This document shows positions 1 through 7,698 of a stretch of DNA of 32,238 nucleotides, in pieces. A program made the translations under genes and the position numbers. The stretch comes from Actinomycetes bacterium (GTDB lineage Bacteria > Actinomycetota > Acidimicrobiia > Acidimicrobiales > Bog-793): contig JAKABW010000019.1 in the NCBI GenBank assembly GCA_021796535.1, positions 1-32,238 on the forward strand, in the 5' to 3' direction. Below the pieces are notes generated by a model that was given only the letters and a program-made list of their open reading frames with translations, made no database searches and was not told the DNA's origin. How positions within the stretch are numbered: the first letter of the stretch is position 1; each line of letters opens with the position of its first letter.

Positions 1-42
1 GGCGAGAATCCCCCAAGTGACAAAGCGCCTATGTTGCCGTGA
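1..42 (+). CDS. C-terminal end of a truncated gene (paralog of the gene at 920-1375)
   Basis: The first 14 codons of the window read GENPPSDKAPMLP followed by TGA. The protein encoded at 920-1375 ends with the same PPSDKAPMLP, and the DNA after both stops is also nearly identical. This is therefore the tail of a second copy of that small membrane protein gene, cut by the window edge. Function is unknown. The rest of the gene lies outside the window, so I cannot say whether it is intact. Confidence 0.6.
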   Translation, partial: GENPPSDKAPMLP

Positions 43-196
43 AGACCCCGGTCGTAATTATCTGTGCCGTATCACATATGCCAAACATACTGTCTGGGTA
101 AAAACAGTACAATAAGTTAGATCGAGAAGACAGGGACGTTTCTTTTAATCCGATAGACCCACACATAAAGTTGAAATATTGACTCAAGTGGGGGAT
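2..196 (+). repeat. Long direct repeat, copy 1
   Basis: This stretch matches 1337-1528 almost base for base, with a handful of substitutions and small indels. It covers the last codons of a gene plus the whole intergenic region that follows, up to the run TGGGGGAT just before the next start codon. The unit duplicated is therefore a gene 3' end plus the leader of the next gene. This suggests a tandem cassette duplication and a substrate for homologous recombination. Confidence 0.9.
88..109 (+). promoter_or_regulatory. Inverted repeat TACTGT-N10-ACAGTA in repeat copy 1
   Basis: TACTGT (88-93) and ACAGTA (104-109) are perfect complements separated by 10 nt. The second arm overlaps TACAAT, a 5/6 match to a -10 box, though no good -35 is present. 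The arrangement is kept in repeat copy 2. It could be an operator over a promoter, or a small hairpin in the leader. Function is inferred only. Confidence 0.35.
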
Positions 197-237
197 GGCG
201 GAGGGGCTAGCTATACGTGGGTTGGGCAGGAGTGGTG

Positions 238-582
238 ATGTCGGGAAGCCGTATACGGTTGCGTAGCAGTCTCCGTTACTCTCGTGACGGCGGCTTTCCC
301 AGACTTATCGGCTTTCCCTTTGCCAGACTGGATATTGACGGCGATACTCTTACGTTTTCAGCTGGGCACCTCGTACCGTTCGGTAGGCCCCAATGGATAG
401 TGAGCCGGGACAAAATAACGAAGATTGAACGGACGCAAAACGGTCTCCGCTTTTATGCTGAAGGTTTCGACAACCCTTGGGTCGTGGCGTCACTGTTCCC
501 CGGTCGTTTTCTTGCTAAGTTGCGTGAGTGTGGGATTGTTCCGGAAGGTCCCGTGACGCCGAGTAAATGGAACTCGATTTAA
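238..582 (+). CDS. Small conserved-looking protein, possibly PH-like fold, unknown function
   Basis: This 114-residue soluble protein starts MSGSRIRLRSSLRYSRDGG. I chose ATG 238 because CAGGAG (227-232) sits 5 nt upstream; the longer GTG start at 217 has no comparable site. It has no signal peptide and no membrane segment. The middle alternates hydrophobic and polar residues (LDIDGDTLTFSAGHLVPFG, then WIVSRDKITKIERTQNGLRFY, then WVVASLFPGRFLAKL). That beta-rich pattern ending in a helix recalls small bacterial PH/GRAM-like domains, but no motif proves it. It follows repeat copy 1 directly, so its expression may depend on the repeated leader. Confidence 0.6.
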   Translation: MSGSRIRLRSSLRYSRDGGFPRLIGFPFARLDIDGDTLTFSAGHLVPFGRPQWIVSRDKITKIERTQNGLRFYAEGFDNPWVVASLFPGRFLAKLRECGIVPEGPVTPSKWNSI

Positions 583-636
583 GGTCGCCATTTACAGGCT
601 GGGTCGGGCCAGTTAGTGGCCATCGCGGGCAAGTGA

Positions 637-897
637 GGACGTCGACGGCTCGCTTCGGCGGAAAATTGCGCCGGGGTAGCTTTTAATGGCATAGGTGCAG
701 GCCTTGGTATTGTCGGCTACTATGGCATTGTAGATGCTACAACCAATCCAGATGGCCTTGCTACCATTCTCTACCAATTAGGGGGTGCCCTGGGCGTTTC
801 TGTCGGCATGTCGGCATCGGCATGGGATGGCTTCTCCGCACTGCTCGCTGCTCAGGGAACGTCTTTAGATACAGAAGATGACCATGATGTTGTATAA
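637..897 (+). pseudogene. Start-less open frame encoding a hydrophobic C-terminal fragment
   Basis: After an in-frame TGA at 634, the frame stays open for 86 codons to TAA at 895-897, with no ATG, GTG or TTG near its beginning. The peptide contains FNGIGAGLGIVGYYGIVD, then a Gly/Ala/Leu-rich stretch ILYQLGGALGVSVGMSASAW, and ends TEDDHDVV. The composition looks like a genuine small membrane or glycine-zipper protein and not random sequence. The likeliest reading is the 3' remnant of a gene that lost its start, or whose 5' end was replaced when the cassette formed. The only internal ATG would leave about 30 residues. It ends 22 nt before the next gene. Confidence 0.4.
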
Positions 898-919
898 TGT
901 TCTAAAGGATTGATTATAT

Positions 920-1375
920 ATGTCGTTTATATCCAAACCCATCAAAGCCGATCAAATGATTCCGTTGTTGACTCCTAGAATCGGAGAGGAAGCCGCAGGG
1001 TACTTTTGGCGTTATCTGATGTTTTTGCTAGCTGCTCAACTATGCCAGATTGTCTTTCCACTACTCGCAATTGTCGGCATCAGAAATAACATACTCCCGC
1101 TGGCTGCCTTAGGGGCACTTCTGGGAGTACTGGATATAGCGTCTCTGGTTGTAGCTGCACTGCAGTATCGAGCGTGCAACAGGGTAGCCGGAAAGACACT
1201 CGGTCTAAAGATGGGTTTCAGGCACATCCCTTTGCCGTCACTAAGGGCGGAGTCCTACGAGAGATGGTGTCATAAGCATGGTTTGGTTCCTTATGCGGCC
1301 GGCGGCTCTGCCCAATCCGGGAACAGGGTTACCGACGCGAGTCCCCCAAGTGACAAAGCGCCTATGTTGCCGTGA
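920..1375 (+). CDS. Small two-segment membrane protein, unknown function
   Basis: This 151-residue protein starts at ATG 920, with AAAGGA (904-909) 10 nt upstream. Residues about 31-53 (YLMFLLAAQLCQIVFPLLAIVG) and 57-81 (NILPLAALGALLGVLDIASLVVAAL) are strongly hydrophobic and probably form two membrane helices. A conserved-looking soluble tail follows, with ESYERWCHKHGLVPYAA and a Pro/Ser-rich end. The tail is identical to the truncated gene at 1-42, so at least two copies of this family existed here. The last 39 nt lie inside repeat copy 2. I do not recognise the family. Confidence 0.6.
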   Translation: MSFISKPIKADQMIPLLTPRIGEEAAGYFWRYLMFLLAAQLCQIVFPLLAIVGIRNNILPLAALGALLGVLDIASLVVAALQYRACNRVAGKTLGLKMGFRHIPLPSLRAESYERWCHKHGLVPYAAGGSAQSGNRVTDASPPSDKAPMLP

Positions 1376-1528
1376 AGACCCGGGTCGTAATTATCTGTGC
1401 CGTATCACATATGCTAAAACATACTGTCTGGGTAAAAACAGTACAATAAGTTGGATCGAGAAGACAGGGACGTTTCTTAATCCAATAGACCCACACATGA
1501 AGTTGAAATATCGCCTCAAGTGGGGGAT
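1337..1528 (+). repeat. Long direct repeat, copy 2
   Basis: This is the second copy of the sequence at 2-196, in the same orientation and about 1.33 kb downstream. Visible differences include CCCGGG for CCCCGG, an extra A in the AAAACAT stretch, and a shorter T-run before AATCC. The copies stay alike up to TGGGGGAT and then diverge into different downstream genes. This is what is expected if the intervening cassette (238-1336) was inserted or duplicated as a unit. Confidence 0.9.
1422..1443 (+). promoter_or_regulatory. Inverted repeat TACTGT-N10-ACAGTA in repeat copy 2
   Basis: The arms at 1422-1427 and 1438-1443 match those in repeat copy 1, with the same 10-nt spacer CTGGGTAAAA and the same overlapping TACAAT. 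Conservation within a repeat shows only common origin, not selection, so the regulatory reading is tentative. Confidence 0.3.
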
Positions 1529-1534
1529 AAAGGC

Positions 1535-2028
1535 ATGAAAGCTAGTAAAGCCCTAACTAAGTACGGTGTCAGTGTCGGGACAATCTGACCCGACTGAGAG
1601 CAGGTGTGGCAGATGTTGACAAAAGCCCGATCTTTGAGAATAACCGATTAGCGAAGGAAAGCAAGCAACTCTCAAAACCTGGGCTGTGCACAGTTTGACT
1701 GAATCGCCCAAAATACCAGCCACCCGGGATGAGGTCAATCCAAGTTGCGGAAACATTTCGCAACAACCTTGGGCAACCTTGTGTTGCCTGCTACACCGCT
1801 AGGTTGGGATTAGGCCTTACGGACCGGCAGGTCGTAAAATCATTAAGGTCAGGTCATGATCAGCCTCCGTTTTATGAAGCCGGAAGATTAGATTTCCATC
1901 CGGGCCGAAATCGTAAGAAAGCCAAGAGAATTATGTCTTTATCCGGCATCAATAGGCCCACTCAATCAAGAAGAGTAAATATCAGGTGGCAAACCGGAGA
2001 TATTTGCTCAGTTTTAAATATCTCGTAG
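1535..2028 (+). pseudogene. Interrupted coding frame downstream of repeat copy 2, possibly a toxin-like relic
   Basis: ATG 1535 sits 8 nt after GGGGG at the end of the repeat and opens MKASKALTKYGVSVGTI before a stop at 1586-1588. A different frame then continues (LRAGVADVDKSPIFENNRLAKESKQLSKPGLCTV), meets TGA at 1696-1698, and is open again to TAG 2026-2028. A frameshift plus one nonsense codon would restore one protein of about 160 residues. The distal part has CVAC followed by a HDQPPFYEAGRLDF stretch. This loosely recalls the Cys-x2-Cys and HxxP/tyrosine layout of some HNH-type toxin tips, but I cannot establish that. Several hairpins overlap it, so a structured RNA is the main alternative. 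Confidence 0.35.
1569..1788 (+). other. Cluster of three inverted repeats (possible structured RNA)
   Basis: Three separate foldable elements lie within 220 nt. At 1569-1597, TCAG..TCGGG pairs with CCCGACTGA, with a 2-nt bulge. At 1624-1685, AGCCC (1624-1628) pairs with GGGCT (1681-1685) around TTTGAGA (1633-1639) pairing with TCTCAAA (1670-1676). At 1772-1788, GGCAAC pairs with GTTGCC around a 5-nt loop. They overlap the interrupted frame. I match them to no known RNA family, and chance pairing is possible for each one alone. Confidence 0.3.
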
Positions 2029-2139
2029 CGCTATGCCAAGGTTAGGAATGAGCTGCGACCACAAAGTGGCTTGGGAGTATGTGATATGGCGTAATGCGAT
2101 CTTTCTTACAGGACTTTTTATGGTTTGCGAAGAGTAAGC

Positions 2140-2183
2140 CTTGTCCGGCGGTAGTGTCAGATTTAAAGACCGGACAAGTTTTT
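2140..2183 (+). terminator. Putative Rho-independent terminator
   Basis: CTTGTCCGG (2140-2148) is a perfect complement of CCGGACAAG (2170-2178), and a T-run follows directly. The 21-nt loop is longer than usual. It would end transcripts from the accessory genes before the ribosomal operon begins. Confidence 0.55.
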
Positions 2184-2229
2184 GACTACGGTTGGGTTTT
2201 GATGTAGCTCAAAGTCAACTCATGAGGTT

Positions 2230-2421
2230 TTGCCGGATACCTTCAGCAAACATCACCAGTCAAACATTTTGTACCGCACTCAAGGCAGTAAATATCTTGA
2301 GTATAAACAGCAATTACTCTGTGAAGGCATGGAAATCCAGCTCAGCGGTGACAACAATACAGCCTTTGACAGAACGGCTTCACGGAAAGATGATTGGTGG
2401 CTTCGAAGGAGAGTTTGGTAA
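2230..2421 (+). CDS. Doubtful short ORF, hypothetical
   Basis: A 63-codon frame beginning with TTG encodes a polar peptide with a YLEYKQQLLCEGMEIQL stretch and ends DDWWLRRRVW. Its composition is plausible for a real C-terminal fragment. However, there is no ribosome binding site, and an overlapping frame (2192-2458) is open over the same DNA. It may be the tail of another decayed gene following the interrupted frame upstream. I give no function. Confidence 0.2.
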   Translation: MPDTFSKHHQSNILYRTQGSKYLEYKQQLLCEGMEIQLSGDNNTAFDRTASRKDDWWLRRRVW

Positions 2422-2650
2422 CTTAAATGAGTACAAGGAACCGTCGCAATTGTCATGAAGCCGTTCCATGCGTATTTACCGCCGCAACGCCAAATGCATC
2501 CAAAGCCCAAAAAGTCTACGACTATGTGTTTAAAATTTGGAGACCTTTAGCGTTTTTTATAAAGTTTCAAAATGTCTTTTGTGTTGTGCTATGGTTGTTA
2601 TGAAATATTTTTAAAAGTTCATTTCCAAAGACATTCGGCGCTTACGCATA

Positions 2651-2706
2651 AAGGTCAAGACCACCGGACGAGGTTGAACAAAAGTTCTTACCGTGTCTTT
2701 GGCCTT
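2651..2706 (+). promoter_or_regulatory. Ribosomal protein L10 leader-like RNA
   Basis: AAGGTCAAGAC (2651-2661) pairs along its whole length with GTCTTTGGCCTT (2695-2706), with one bulged base and one G-U pair. Inside, GAAC (2676-2679) and GTTC (2684-2687) close an AAAA tetraloop, and purine-rich internal loops such as CACCGGACGAGG lie between. A long helix with a kinked internal loop, 28 nt upstream of rplJ, is the typical form of the autoregulatory leader bound by the L10(L12)4 complex. Identification rests on position and fold; no covariance model was run. Confidence 0.65.
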
Positions 2707-2733
2707 GCACTTTTGCATTTTAGGAAAGGACAC

Positions 2734-3288
2734 ATGGTGACATCAACTGCACTGCGGGAACCCCGTTCGGAGAAGGTTGTCGTAGTAAACGAAGTTAACG
2801 AGCAGCTGTCTTCCTCCTCGGCCGTCATTCTGACGGAATATCGCGGTTTGAAAGTAAAAGAATTGGAAGAGCTCCGTCGCGGCCTTGCCGCCGCCGGAGG
2901 AAACTACAAAATTTACAAGAACACTTTGGTAAAAAGAGCAGCCGAATCCCACGGACTTGAATCTCTGTTCGGGCTCCTGGAAGGCCCCACCGGCGTCACA
3001 TTTGTCGACGGAGATCTGGCACAGGTAGCCAAAGTACTGAAAGAGTTTTCCAAAGGTCACCCCAACCTTGTCATAAAAGGCGGAGTGGTCGGCAGTTCTT
3101 TTGTGGACGCCAAGCAAACGGCGGCCCTGGCGGATCTGCCTTCCCGTGAGCAAATGTATGCAATGCTGGCCGGAGCGCTTGCCGCTCCGATGGTACAGTT
3201 TGCCGGACTCTTGAAAGCGGTTCCGCAGAAATTTGCTTATGCGCTTTCGGCTCTCATTCAATCCAAAGAGGGTGATGAAGGCAAGTAG
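2734..3288 (+). CDS. rplJ: 50S ribosomal protein L10
   Basis: This 184-residue protein is L10, the base of the ribosomal stalk that holds L12 dimers on the large subunit. The N-terminal part carries the L10 signature ([41 protein letters not shown]), and the C-terminal helix ([28 protein letters not shown]) is the L12-binding segment. The frame is open upstream to 2572, but that extension overlaps the leader RNA. AGGAAAGGA (2722-2730) fixes the start at ATG 2734 or GTG 2737. rplL follows after 110 nt. Unlike the common rplK-rplA-rplJ-rplL order, rplKA is not next to it here. Confidence 0.97.
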   Translation: MVTSTALREPRSEKVVVVNEVNEQLSSSSAVILTEYRGLKVKELEELRRGLAAAGGNYKIYKNTLVKRAAESHGLESLFGLLEGPTGVTFVDGDLAQVAKVLKEFSKGHPNLVIKGGVVGSSFVDAKQTAALADLPSREQMYAMLAGALAAPMVQFAGLLKAVPQKFAYALSALIQSKEGDEGK

Positions 3289-3300
3289 ATCACAAAGTTT

Positions 3301-3320
3301 TCGGCAGAGAGATTTGCCGA
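3301..3320 (+). promoter_or_regulatory. Small hairpin between rplJ and rplL
   Basis: TCGGCA (3301-3306) pairs with TGCCGA (3315-3320) around an 8-nt loop, just after the rplJ stop and with no T-run. It could protect or process the mRNA so that L12, needed in several copies per ribosome, is made in excess over L10. That role is inferred. Confidence 0.3.
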
Positions 3321-3398
3321 TGTGAAACAAGCGGTGCAAACCTACACAAAACAATATTTACAAACCAAACAAGAAACAAAATTACCAAGGAGATAAAA

Positions 3399-3788
3399 GT
3401 GGCAACAAAAGAAGAAATTCTGGATCAAATTGCGTCAATGACGGTCATCGAGCTTTCCGAGCTTCTGAAAGAGTTTGAAGAGCGTTTCGGCGTAACAGCG
3501 GCAGCCCCAATGGCCGTGGCCGCCGCACCCGCAGCGGGTGGCGGAGCGGCCGGCGGCGAAGAAGCCGCCGAAGAAAAAGACGAATTCGATGTCATCTTGA
3601 CCGAAGCCGGAGACAAGAAAATCCAGGTCATCAAAGAGGTAAGAGCCCTTACCAACTTGGGCCTGAAGGAAGCAAAAGATTTGGTCGACGGAGCACCCAA
3701 GCCGGTGCTCGAGCACGTCTCCAAGGAAGACGCCGAGAAGGCAAAGGCACAGCTGGAATCAGCCGGTGCCAAAATAGAGCTTAAGTAA
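3399..3788 (+). CDS. rplL: 50S ribosomal protein L7/L12
   Basis: This 129-residue stalk protein recruits translational GTPases such as EF-G and EF-Tu. An N-terminal dimerisation domain (residues about 1-35, [18 protein letters not shown]) is followed by an Ala/Gly-rich hinge ([19 protein letters not shown]). The C-terminal domain has the family signature [30 protein letters not shown]. The start is GTG 3399, with AAGGAG 8 nt upstream. A strong terminator follows immediately, separating this transcript from rpoBC. Length and domains are typical. Confidence 0.98.
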   Translation: MATKEEILDQIASMTVIELSELLKEFEERFGVTAAAPMAVAAAPAAGGGAAGGEEAAEEKDEFDVILTEAGDKKIQVIKEVRALTNLGLKEAKDLVDGAPKPVLEHVSKEDAEKAKAQLESAGAKIELK

Positions 3789-3797
3789 GTTCTGTCG

Positions 3798-3838
3798 TTG
3801 TCCCCGGCCCGGATATATCCGGGCGGGGGACAATTTTT
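3798..3838 (+). terminator. Rho-independent terminator after rplL
   Basis: A long GC-rich inverted repeat (TTGTCCCC..GGCCCGGA facing TCCGGGC..GGGGGACAA) encloses ATAT and is followed by TTTTT. It is a clear intrinsic terminator ending the rplJL transcript. Confidence 0.9.
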
Positions 3839-3941
3839 GAACCGCGCAAAACGCGACCCCAAAACCCGGTCGGCTTTGCTCCTGCAATTGCAAGCGACGG
3901 ATTACAAATTAGACAGCGGCAAAGTTTTTGTCTAAAAGCTC

Positions 3942-3970
3942 TTGATATTTCTTAACTAATCTCGTAAAAT
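3942..3970 (+). promoter_or_regulatory. Near-consensus sigma-70-type promoter for rpoBC
   Basis: TTGATA (3942-3947) and TAAAAT (3965-3970) are each 5/6 matches to the -35 and -10 consensus, with an ideal 17-nt spacer. The site lies after the rplL terminator and about 140 nt before rpoB, so rpoBC has its own promoter and a long 5' leader. Confidence 0.75.
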
Positions 3971-4011
3971 TTAGAAAAATATAGTGCTTTGCGTTGCATA
4001 GTTGGTAAAAC

Positions 4012-4036
4012 GCGCGTAATATAAGTATTACCGTGC
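4012..4036 (+). promoter_or_regulatory. Hairpin in the rpoB leader
   Basis: GTAATA (4016-4021) pairs with TATTAC (4026-4031) around TAAG. The stem extends below through GCGC and GTGC if one C is bulged. About 45 nt later, a CGCG..CGCG element followed by TTTTTT (4078-4098) resembles a weak attenuator. Both lie between the promoter and the rpoB start and could tune RNA polymerase synthesis. Their function is unproven. Confidence 0.35.
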
Positions 4037-4113
4037 AGTCGAAGCGCTTTTTCTCTGACCTATGTTAAGGGTAAGTCGCGTCCTGTCGCGGGATTTTTTA
4101 ACCGTATCCTTTT

Positions 4114-7100
4114 ATGACGCATTTTGCGGGGAGTATATCCTTGTCTTATAGAAACCGTACACCAGAAAGATTTTCGTTCGCCAACCTCGAGGAAGTGTTG
4201 CCGCTGCCGGATCTGATCGCCGTGCAAGTGGAATCATTCAATTGGTTTATGACCAAAGGACTTGTCGAAACCTTTGAAGACATAAGTCCCGTCGAAGATT
4301 TCACCGGACAGCTTCGCTTGGAACTTGAATTTGACGCATATGATCCGGATCTGAATCCGGGACCGAAGTATTCGATAGAAGAATGCAAGTCCAAGGACAT
4401 GACTTACGCTGCTCCGATTTTCACCAGAGCGCGGTTCATGAATGCCGGAACCGGAGAAATTAAAGAGCAGACAGTTTTCATGGGTGACTTTCCCATGATG
4501 ACTCCTAAAGGCACCTTTATTATCAACGGTACGGAACGGGTTGTCGTCAGTCAGCTCGTGAGATCGCCGGGTATCATCTTCCAGCCCGGACGCGACGCCA
4601 AGATCATCGTGGTGGGCACCATTCACCCTTACCGCGGCGAGTGGATAGAATTCGACGTAGAGGCAAAGCCCGGCAAGGACGTCACGGCGGGAGCCAGGGT
4701 GGCCAGAAAACGGCGTTTGCCTCTCTTTACTTTGATCAAGGCTCTCGGTTACACGGAAGACACATTTTTGAACAAATTTGTCGACCACTTCGACTTCTTG
4801 GCCGGTCAGTGGGAAAAAGAGCGCGAGCTCGTTCCCACCAGAGAAGACGCCCTTCTGGAGATCTACAAAAGATGCAGGCCGGGTGAGCCTTTGTCTCTCG
4901 AGGCCGCCAGAGTCTATTTCGAAGGGGCATTTTTCAGCCCGCGCCGTTACGATCTGACCCGAGTGGGCCGTTATAAACTGAATAGGCGCCTGGGTCCGGA
5001 AATAGAAAGAATGAGCGAAGTCCTGGGTTACGAGTTTGAAAAACCGACTTTGACTCAAGGGGTTTTGAGCCCCAGCGAAATTTTTGCCGCATCGACTTAT
5101 ATGTTGCACCTCGCCAACGGAGAGTCCGGATACAGACTGGACGACCAGGATCACTTTGCCAACAGACGGATTCGTTCCGTGGGAGAGCTGATCCAGAACC
5201 AGGTCAGGATAGGACTTTCCCGTATGGAGAGAGTGGTCAGGGAAAGAATGACCACACAGGACGTGGAAGCCATAACCCCCCAGTCTCTCATCAACATCAG
5301 ACCGGTGGTGGCGTCCCTGAAAGAGTTCTTCGGGACAAGCCAGTTGTCTCAGTTTATGGACCAGCACAACCCGCTTTCCGGTTTGGCTCACAAGAGACGT
5401 CTTTCGGCTCTCGGTCCCGGCGGACTTTCCCGAGAAAGAGCCGGTTTCGAAGTGCGTGACGTGCACACTTCCCACTACGGAAGAATGTGTCCGATCGAAA
5501 CTCCGGAAGGCCCGAACATCGGACTTATCGGACACCTGGCTACCTACGCCAGGGTCAACGATCACGGATTCATAGAAACCCCTTACCGCAAAGTGGTTGA
5601 GGGGAAAGTAACGGACGAGATAGTTTACCTGGCCGCCGACGAAGAAGAACGCTATGTCATAGCACAGGCTTCTGCCGTTTTGGACAACCAGAACCGTTTT
5701 GCCTCCGATCGCGTTTTGGTGAGACGCGGACCGCAGGGAGCGGGTATCCGCGTGGGCGCCACTTCCACCAGTTACGGTTCCACAAGCGAGATTGACTACG
5801 TGCCTCCGGCCGACGTCGACCTGATGGATGTCTCTCCGAAGCAGATCGTGTCCGTTTCTACGGCCCTGATTCCTTTCGTGGAGCACGACGATGCCAACAG
5901 AGCCCTGATGGGTGCCAACATGCAGAAACAGGCGGTACCGCTTTTGGTGCCGGAAGCTCCTTACATCGGAACCGGTGTCGAAGCCAGAGCCGCACAGGAT
6001 GCCGGCGATGTCATCGTGGCCGAAGGAGACGGCGAAGTCGTCGAAGTTTCCGGCGAGAAAATTGTCGTACAGTACAACGCCAACCAATATGACCGCAACG
6101 GACATCAACTCGGCAGAAAAGTTTATCTGCTGGCCAAATTCCAGAGGTCGAATCAAAATACCTGTGTCAACCAAAAAGTTTTGATTGACGAAGGAGAAGA
6201 AGTCCGCAAAGGCCAGGTTCTTTGCGACGGCCCCGCCGCTCACAACGGAGAGTTGGCTCTCGGGAAAAATCTTCTGGTGGCTTTCATGCCTTGGGAGGGT
6301 TATAACTACGAAGACGCCATTATTCTTTCCGAGCGTTTGGTAAAAGACGACGTGCTGACTTCGATCCACATTGAAGAACACGAAATAGACGCCAGAGACA
6401 CCAAGTTGGGTGCGGAAGAAATCACGAGAGACATTCCGAATCTGTCGGAAGATATCTTGGCCGACCTGGACGAGAGGGGTATCATCAGAATCGGCGCCGA
6501 AGTCGGCCCGGGCGATATCTTGGTCGGAAAAGTCACACCTAAAGGTGAAACGGAGCTCACTCCCGAAGAGCGTCTTTTGCGGGCCATCTTCGGTGAAAAA
6601 GCCAGAGACGTGCGTGACACTTCTTTGAAAGTTCCGCACGGGGAATCCGGCAAAGTGATAGACGTCAAAGTCTTTTCACGGGAAGATTCCCACGAGCTTC
6701 CCCCCGGCGTGAATCAATTGGTGAGAGTCTATATAGCTCAAAAGCGTAAGATTACCGAAGGCGACAAACTTGCCGGAAGACACGGAAACAAGGGTGTCAT
6801 CTCCAAGATTTTGCCGGAAGAAGACATGCCGTATCTGGCGGACGGAACTCCCGTCGACATCATCTTGAACCCTCTGGGTGTGCCCTCCAGAATGAACGTG
6901 GGCCAGGTTCTGGAAGCCCACCTCGGCTACGCCGCCAGATGGGGCTGGAACACGCTCGAAGGACACGACCCGGCAGTCCCCGACAAAAAAACGCGGCCCA
7001 AGACCGACCCGGCCGTTTGGATATCGACGCCCTCTTTCGACGGAGCCCACTGGGACGAAGAAGAGGAAGCCGGCAAGCACCCCACCATCAAACAGATATT

Positions 7101-7698
7101 CAGGGATCTGAACGAAGAGTCTCGGGCCGATGCGTCACGCATGATCCAAGACGACGGAAAAGTGACCCTATACAACGGTCGCACCGGAGATCCTTATGAC
7201 AACCCGATCAGCGTGGGCTATATGTATATCCTGAAACTCGCTCACCTCGTGGACGACAAAATCCACGCCAGGTCCACCGGTCCTTACTCGATGATCACGC
7301 AGCAGCCCCTCGGCGGGAAAGCCCAATTCGGCGGGCAGCGTTTCGGAGAAATGGAAGTTTGGGCTCTGGAAGCTTACGGCGCTGCCTATGCTTTGCAGGA
7401 GCTTCTGACGATCAAGTCCGACGACGTGCTGGGCAGGGTCAAAGTCTACGAAGCAATTGTCAAAGGCGAAAATATACCGGAACCCGGGATACCGGAAAGT
7501 TTCAAGGTCTTAATTAAAGAAATGCAATCACTCTGTCTCAACGTGGAAGTTCTTTCTTCCGACGGCCAAGAAATTGAGATGAAAGAGATAGACGAAGATA
7601 TCTATCGTACCGCTGACGAACTGGGCATAGATATAAGTCGGCCGGAGCGCGGTTCGGATGAGGAAGACGCCCGCAGGGCAGCCGAGAGGAGTTTTTAA
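4114..7698 (+). CDS. rpoB: DNA-directed RNA polymerase subunit beta
   Basis: This 1194-residue protein forms one pincer of core RNA polymerase and contributes to the active site and the rifamycin pocket. Recognisable parts are the N-terminal lobe ([19 protein letters not shown]), the fork and rifampicin region [18 protein letters not shown] at 405-422, [27 protein letters not shown], the C-terminal clamp contacts [21 protein letters not shown], and [25 protein letters not shown]416, H426 and S431 (Escherichia coli 516, 526, 531) are all wild type, so no classical rifamycin-resistance change is present. ATG 4114 lacks a Shine-Dalgarno site. TTG 4141 has GGGGAG 7 nt upstream and may be the real start. 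It overlaps rpoC by 1 nt (TAATG). Confidence 0.98.
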   Translation: MTHFAGSISLSYRNRTPERFSFANLEEVLPLPDLIAVQVESFNWFMTKGLVETFEDISPVEDFTGQLRLELEFDAYDPDLNPGPKYSIEECKSKDMTYAAPIFTRARFMNAGTGEIKEQTVFMGDFPMMTPKGTFIINGTERVVVSQLVRSPGIIFQPGRDAKIIVVGTIHPYRGEWIEFDVEAKPGKDVTAGARVARKRRLPLFTLIKALGYTEDTFLNKFVDHFDFLAGQWEKERELVPTREDALLEIYKRCRPGEPLSLEAARVYFEGAFFSPRRYDLTRVGRYKLNRRLGPEIERMSEVLGYEFEKPTLTQGVLSPSEIFAASTYMLHLANGESGYRLDDQDHFANRRIRSVGELIQNQVRIGLSRMERVVRERMTTQDVEAITPQSLINIRPVVASLKEFFGTSQLSQFMDQHNPLSGLAHKRRLSALGPGGLSRERAGFEVRDVHTSHYGRMCPIETPEGPNIGLIGHLATYARVNDHGFIETPYRKVVEGKVTDEIVYLAADEEERYVIAQASAVLDNQNRFASDRVLVRRGPQGAGIRVGATSTSYGSTSEIDYVPPADVDLMDVSPKQIVSVSTALIPFVEHDDANRALMGANMQKQAVPLLVPEAPYIGTGVEARAAQDAGDVIVAEGDGEVVEVSGEKIVVQYNANQYDRNGHQLGRKVYLLAKFQRSNQNTCVNQKVLIDEGEEVRKGQVLCDGPAAHNGELALGKNLLVAFMPWEGYNYEDAIILSERLVKDDVLTSIHIEEHEIDARDTKLGAEEITRDIPNLSEDILADLDERGIIRIGAEVGPGDILVGKVTPKGETELTPEERLLRAIFGEKARDVRDTSLKVPHGESGKVIDVKVFSREDSHELPPGVNQLVRVYIAQKRKITEGDKLAGRHGNKGVISKILPEEDMPYLADGTPVDIILNPLGVPSRMNVGQVLEAHLGYAARWGWNTLEGHDPAVPDKKTRPKTDPAVWISTPSFDGAHWDEEEEAGKHPTIKQIFRDLNEESRADASRMIQDDGKVTLYNGRTGDPYDNPISVGYMYILKLAHLVDDKIHARSTGPYSMITQQPLGGKAQFGGQRFGEMEVWALEAYGAAYALQELLTIKSDDVLGRVKVYEAIVKGENIPEPGIPESFKVLIKEMQSLCLNVEVLSSDGQEIEMKEIDEDIYRTADELGIDISRPERGSDEEDARRAAERSF

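Larger units (their letters stand above)
2029..2570. other. Mostly non-coding stretch before the rplJ transcript
   Basis: Apart from the terminator-like hairpin at 2140-2183 and a doubtful short frame at 2230-2421, I see no supported gene here. The last part (2520-2570) turns AT-rich and contains TATAAA at 2558-2563. That may belong to the rplJ promoter, although no convincing -35 box lies at the right distance. No rplA or rplK remnant is visible. Confidence 0.4.

Noticed and set aside
87-94. ATACTGTC recurring at 87, 1421, 13103 and, as TACTGTCA, near 29979
   Set aside because: The first two come from the long repeat. The others are too short and too far apart to show a shared regulator.
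1561-2180. Possible insertion sequence bounded by GTGTCAG motifs
   Set aside because: The short motifs are in direct orientation, there are no terminal inverted repeats or target duplications, and no transposase motif is present.
3994-4022. Second promoter-like pair TTGCAT / TAATAT upstream of rpoB
   Set aside because: The matches are weaker than at 3942-3970, and the -10 lies inside the leader hairpin at 4012-4036.
5326-5408. Rifampicin-resistance region of rpoB and streptomycin sites of rpsL checked for resistance changes
   Set aside because: D416, H426 and S431 in RpoB and K43 and K88 in S12 are all wild type.
4234-6639. 801-codon open frame on the minus strand inside rpoB
   Set aside because: It is fully contained in rpoB and arises from the codon bias of that gene. 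The translation has no recognisable domain, and rpoB is unambiguous.
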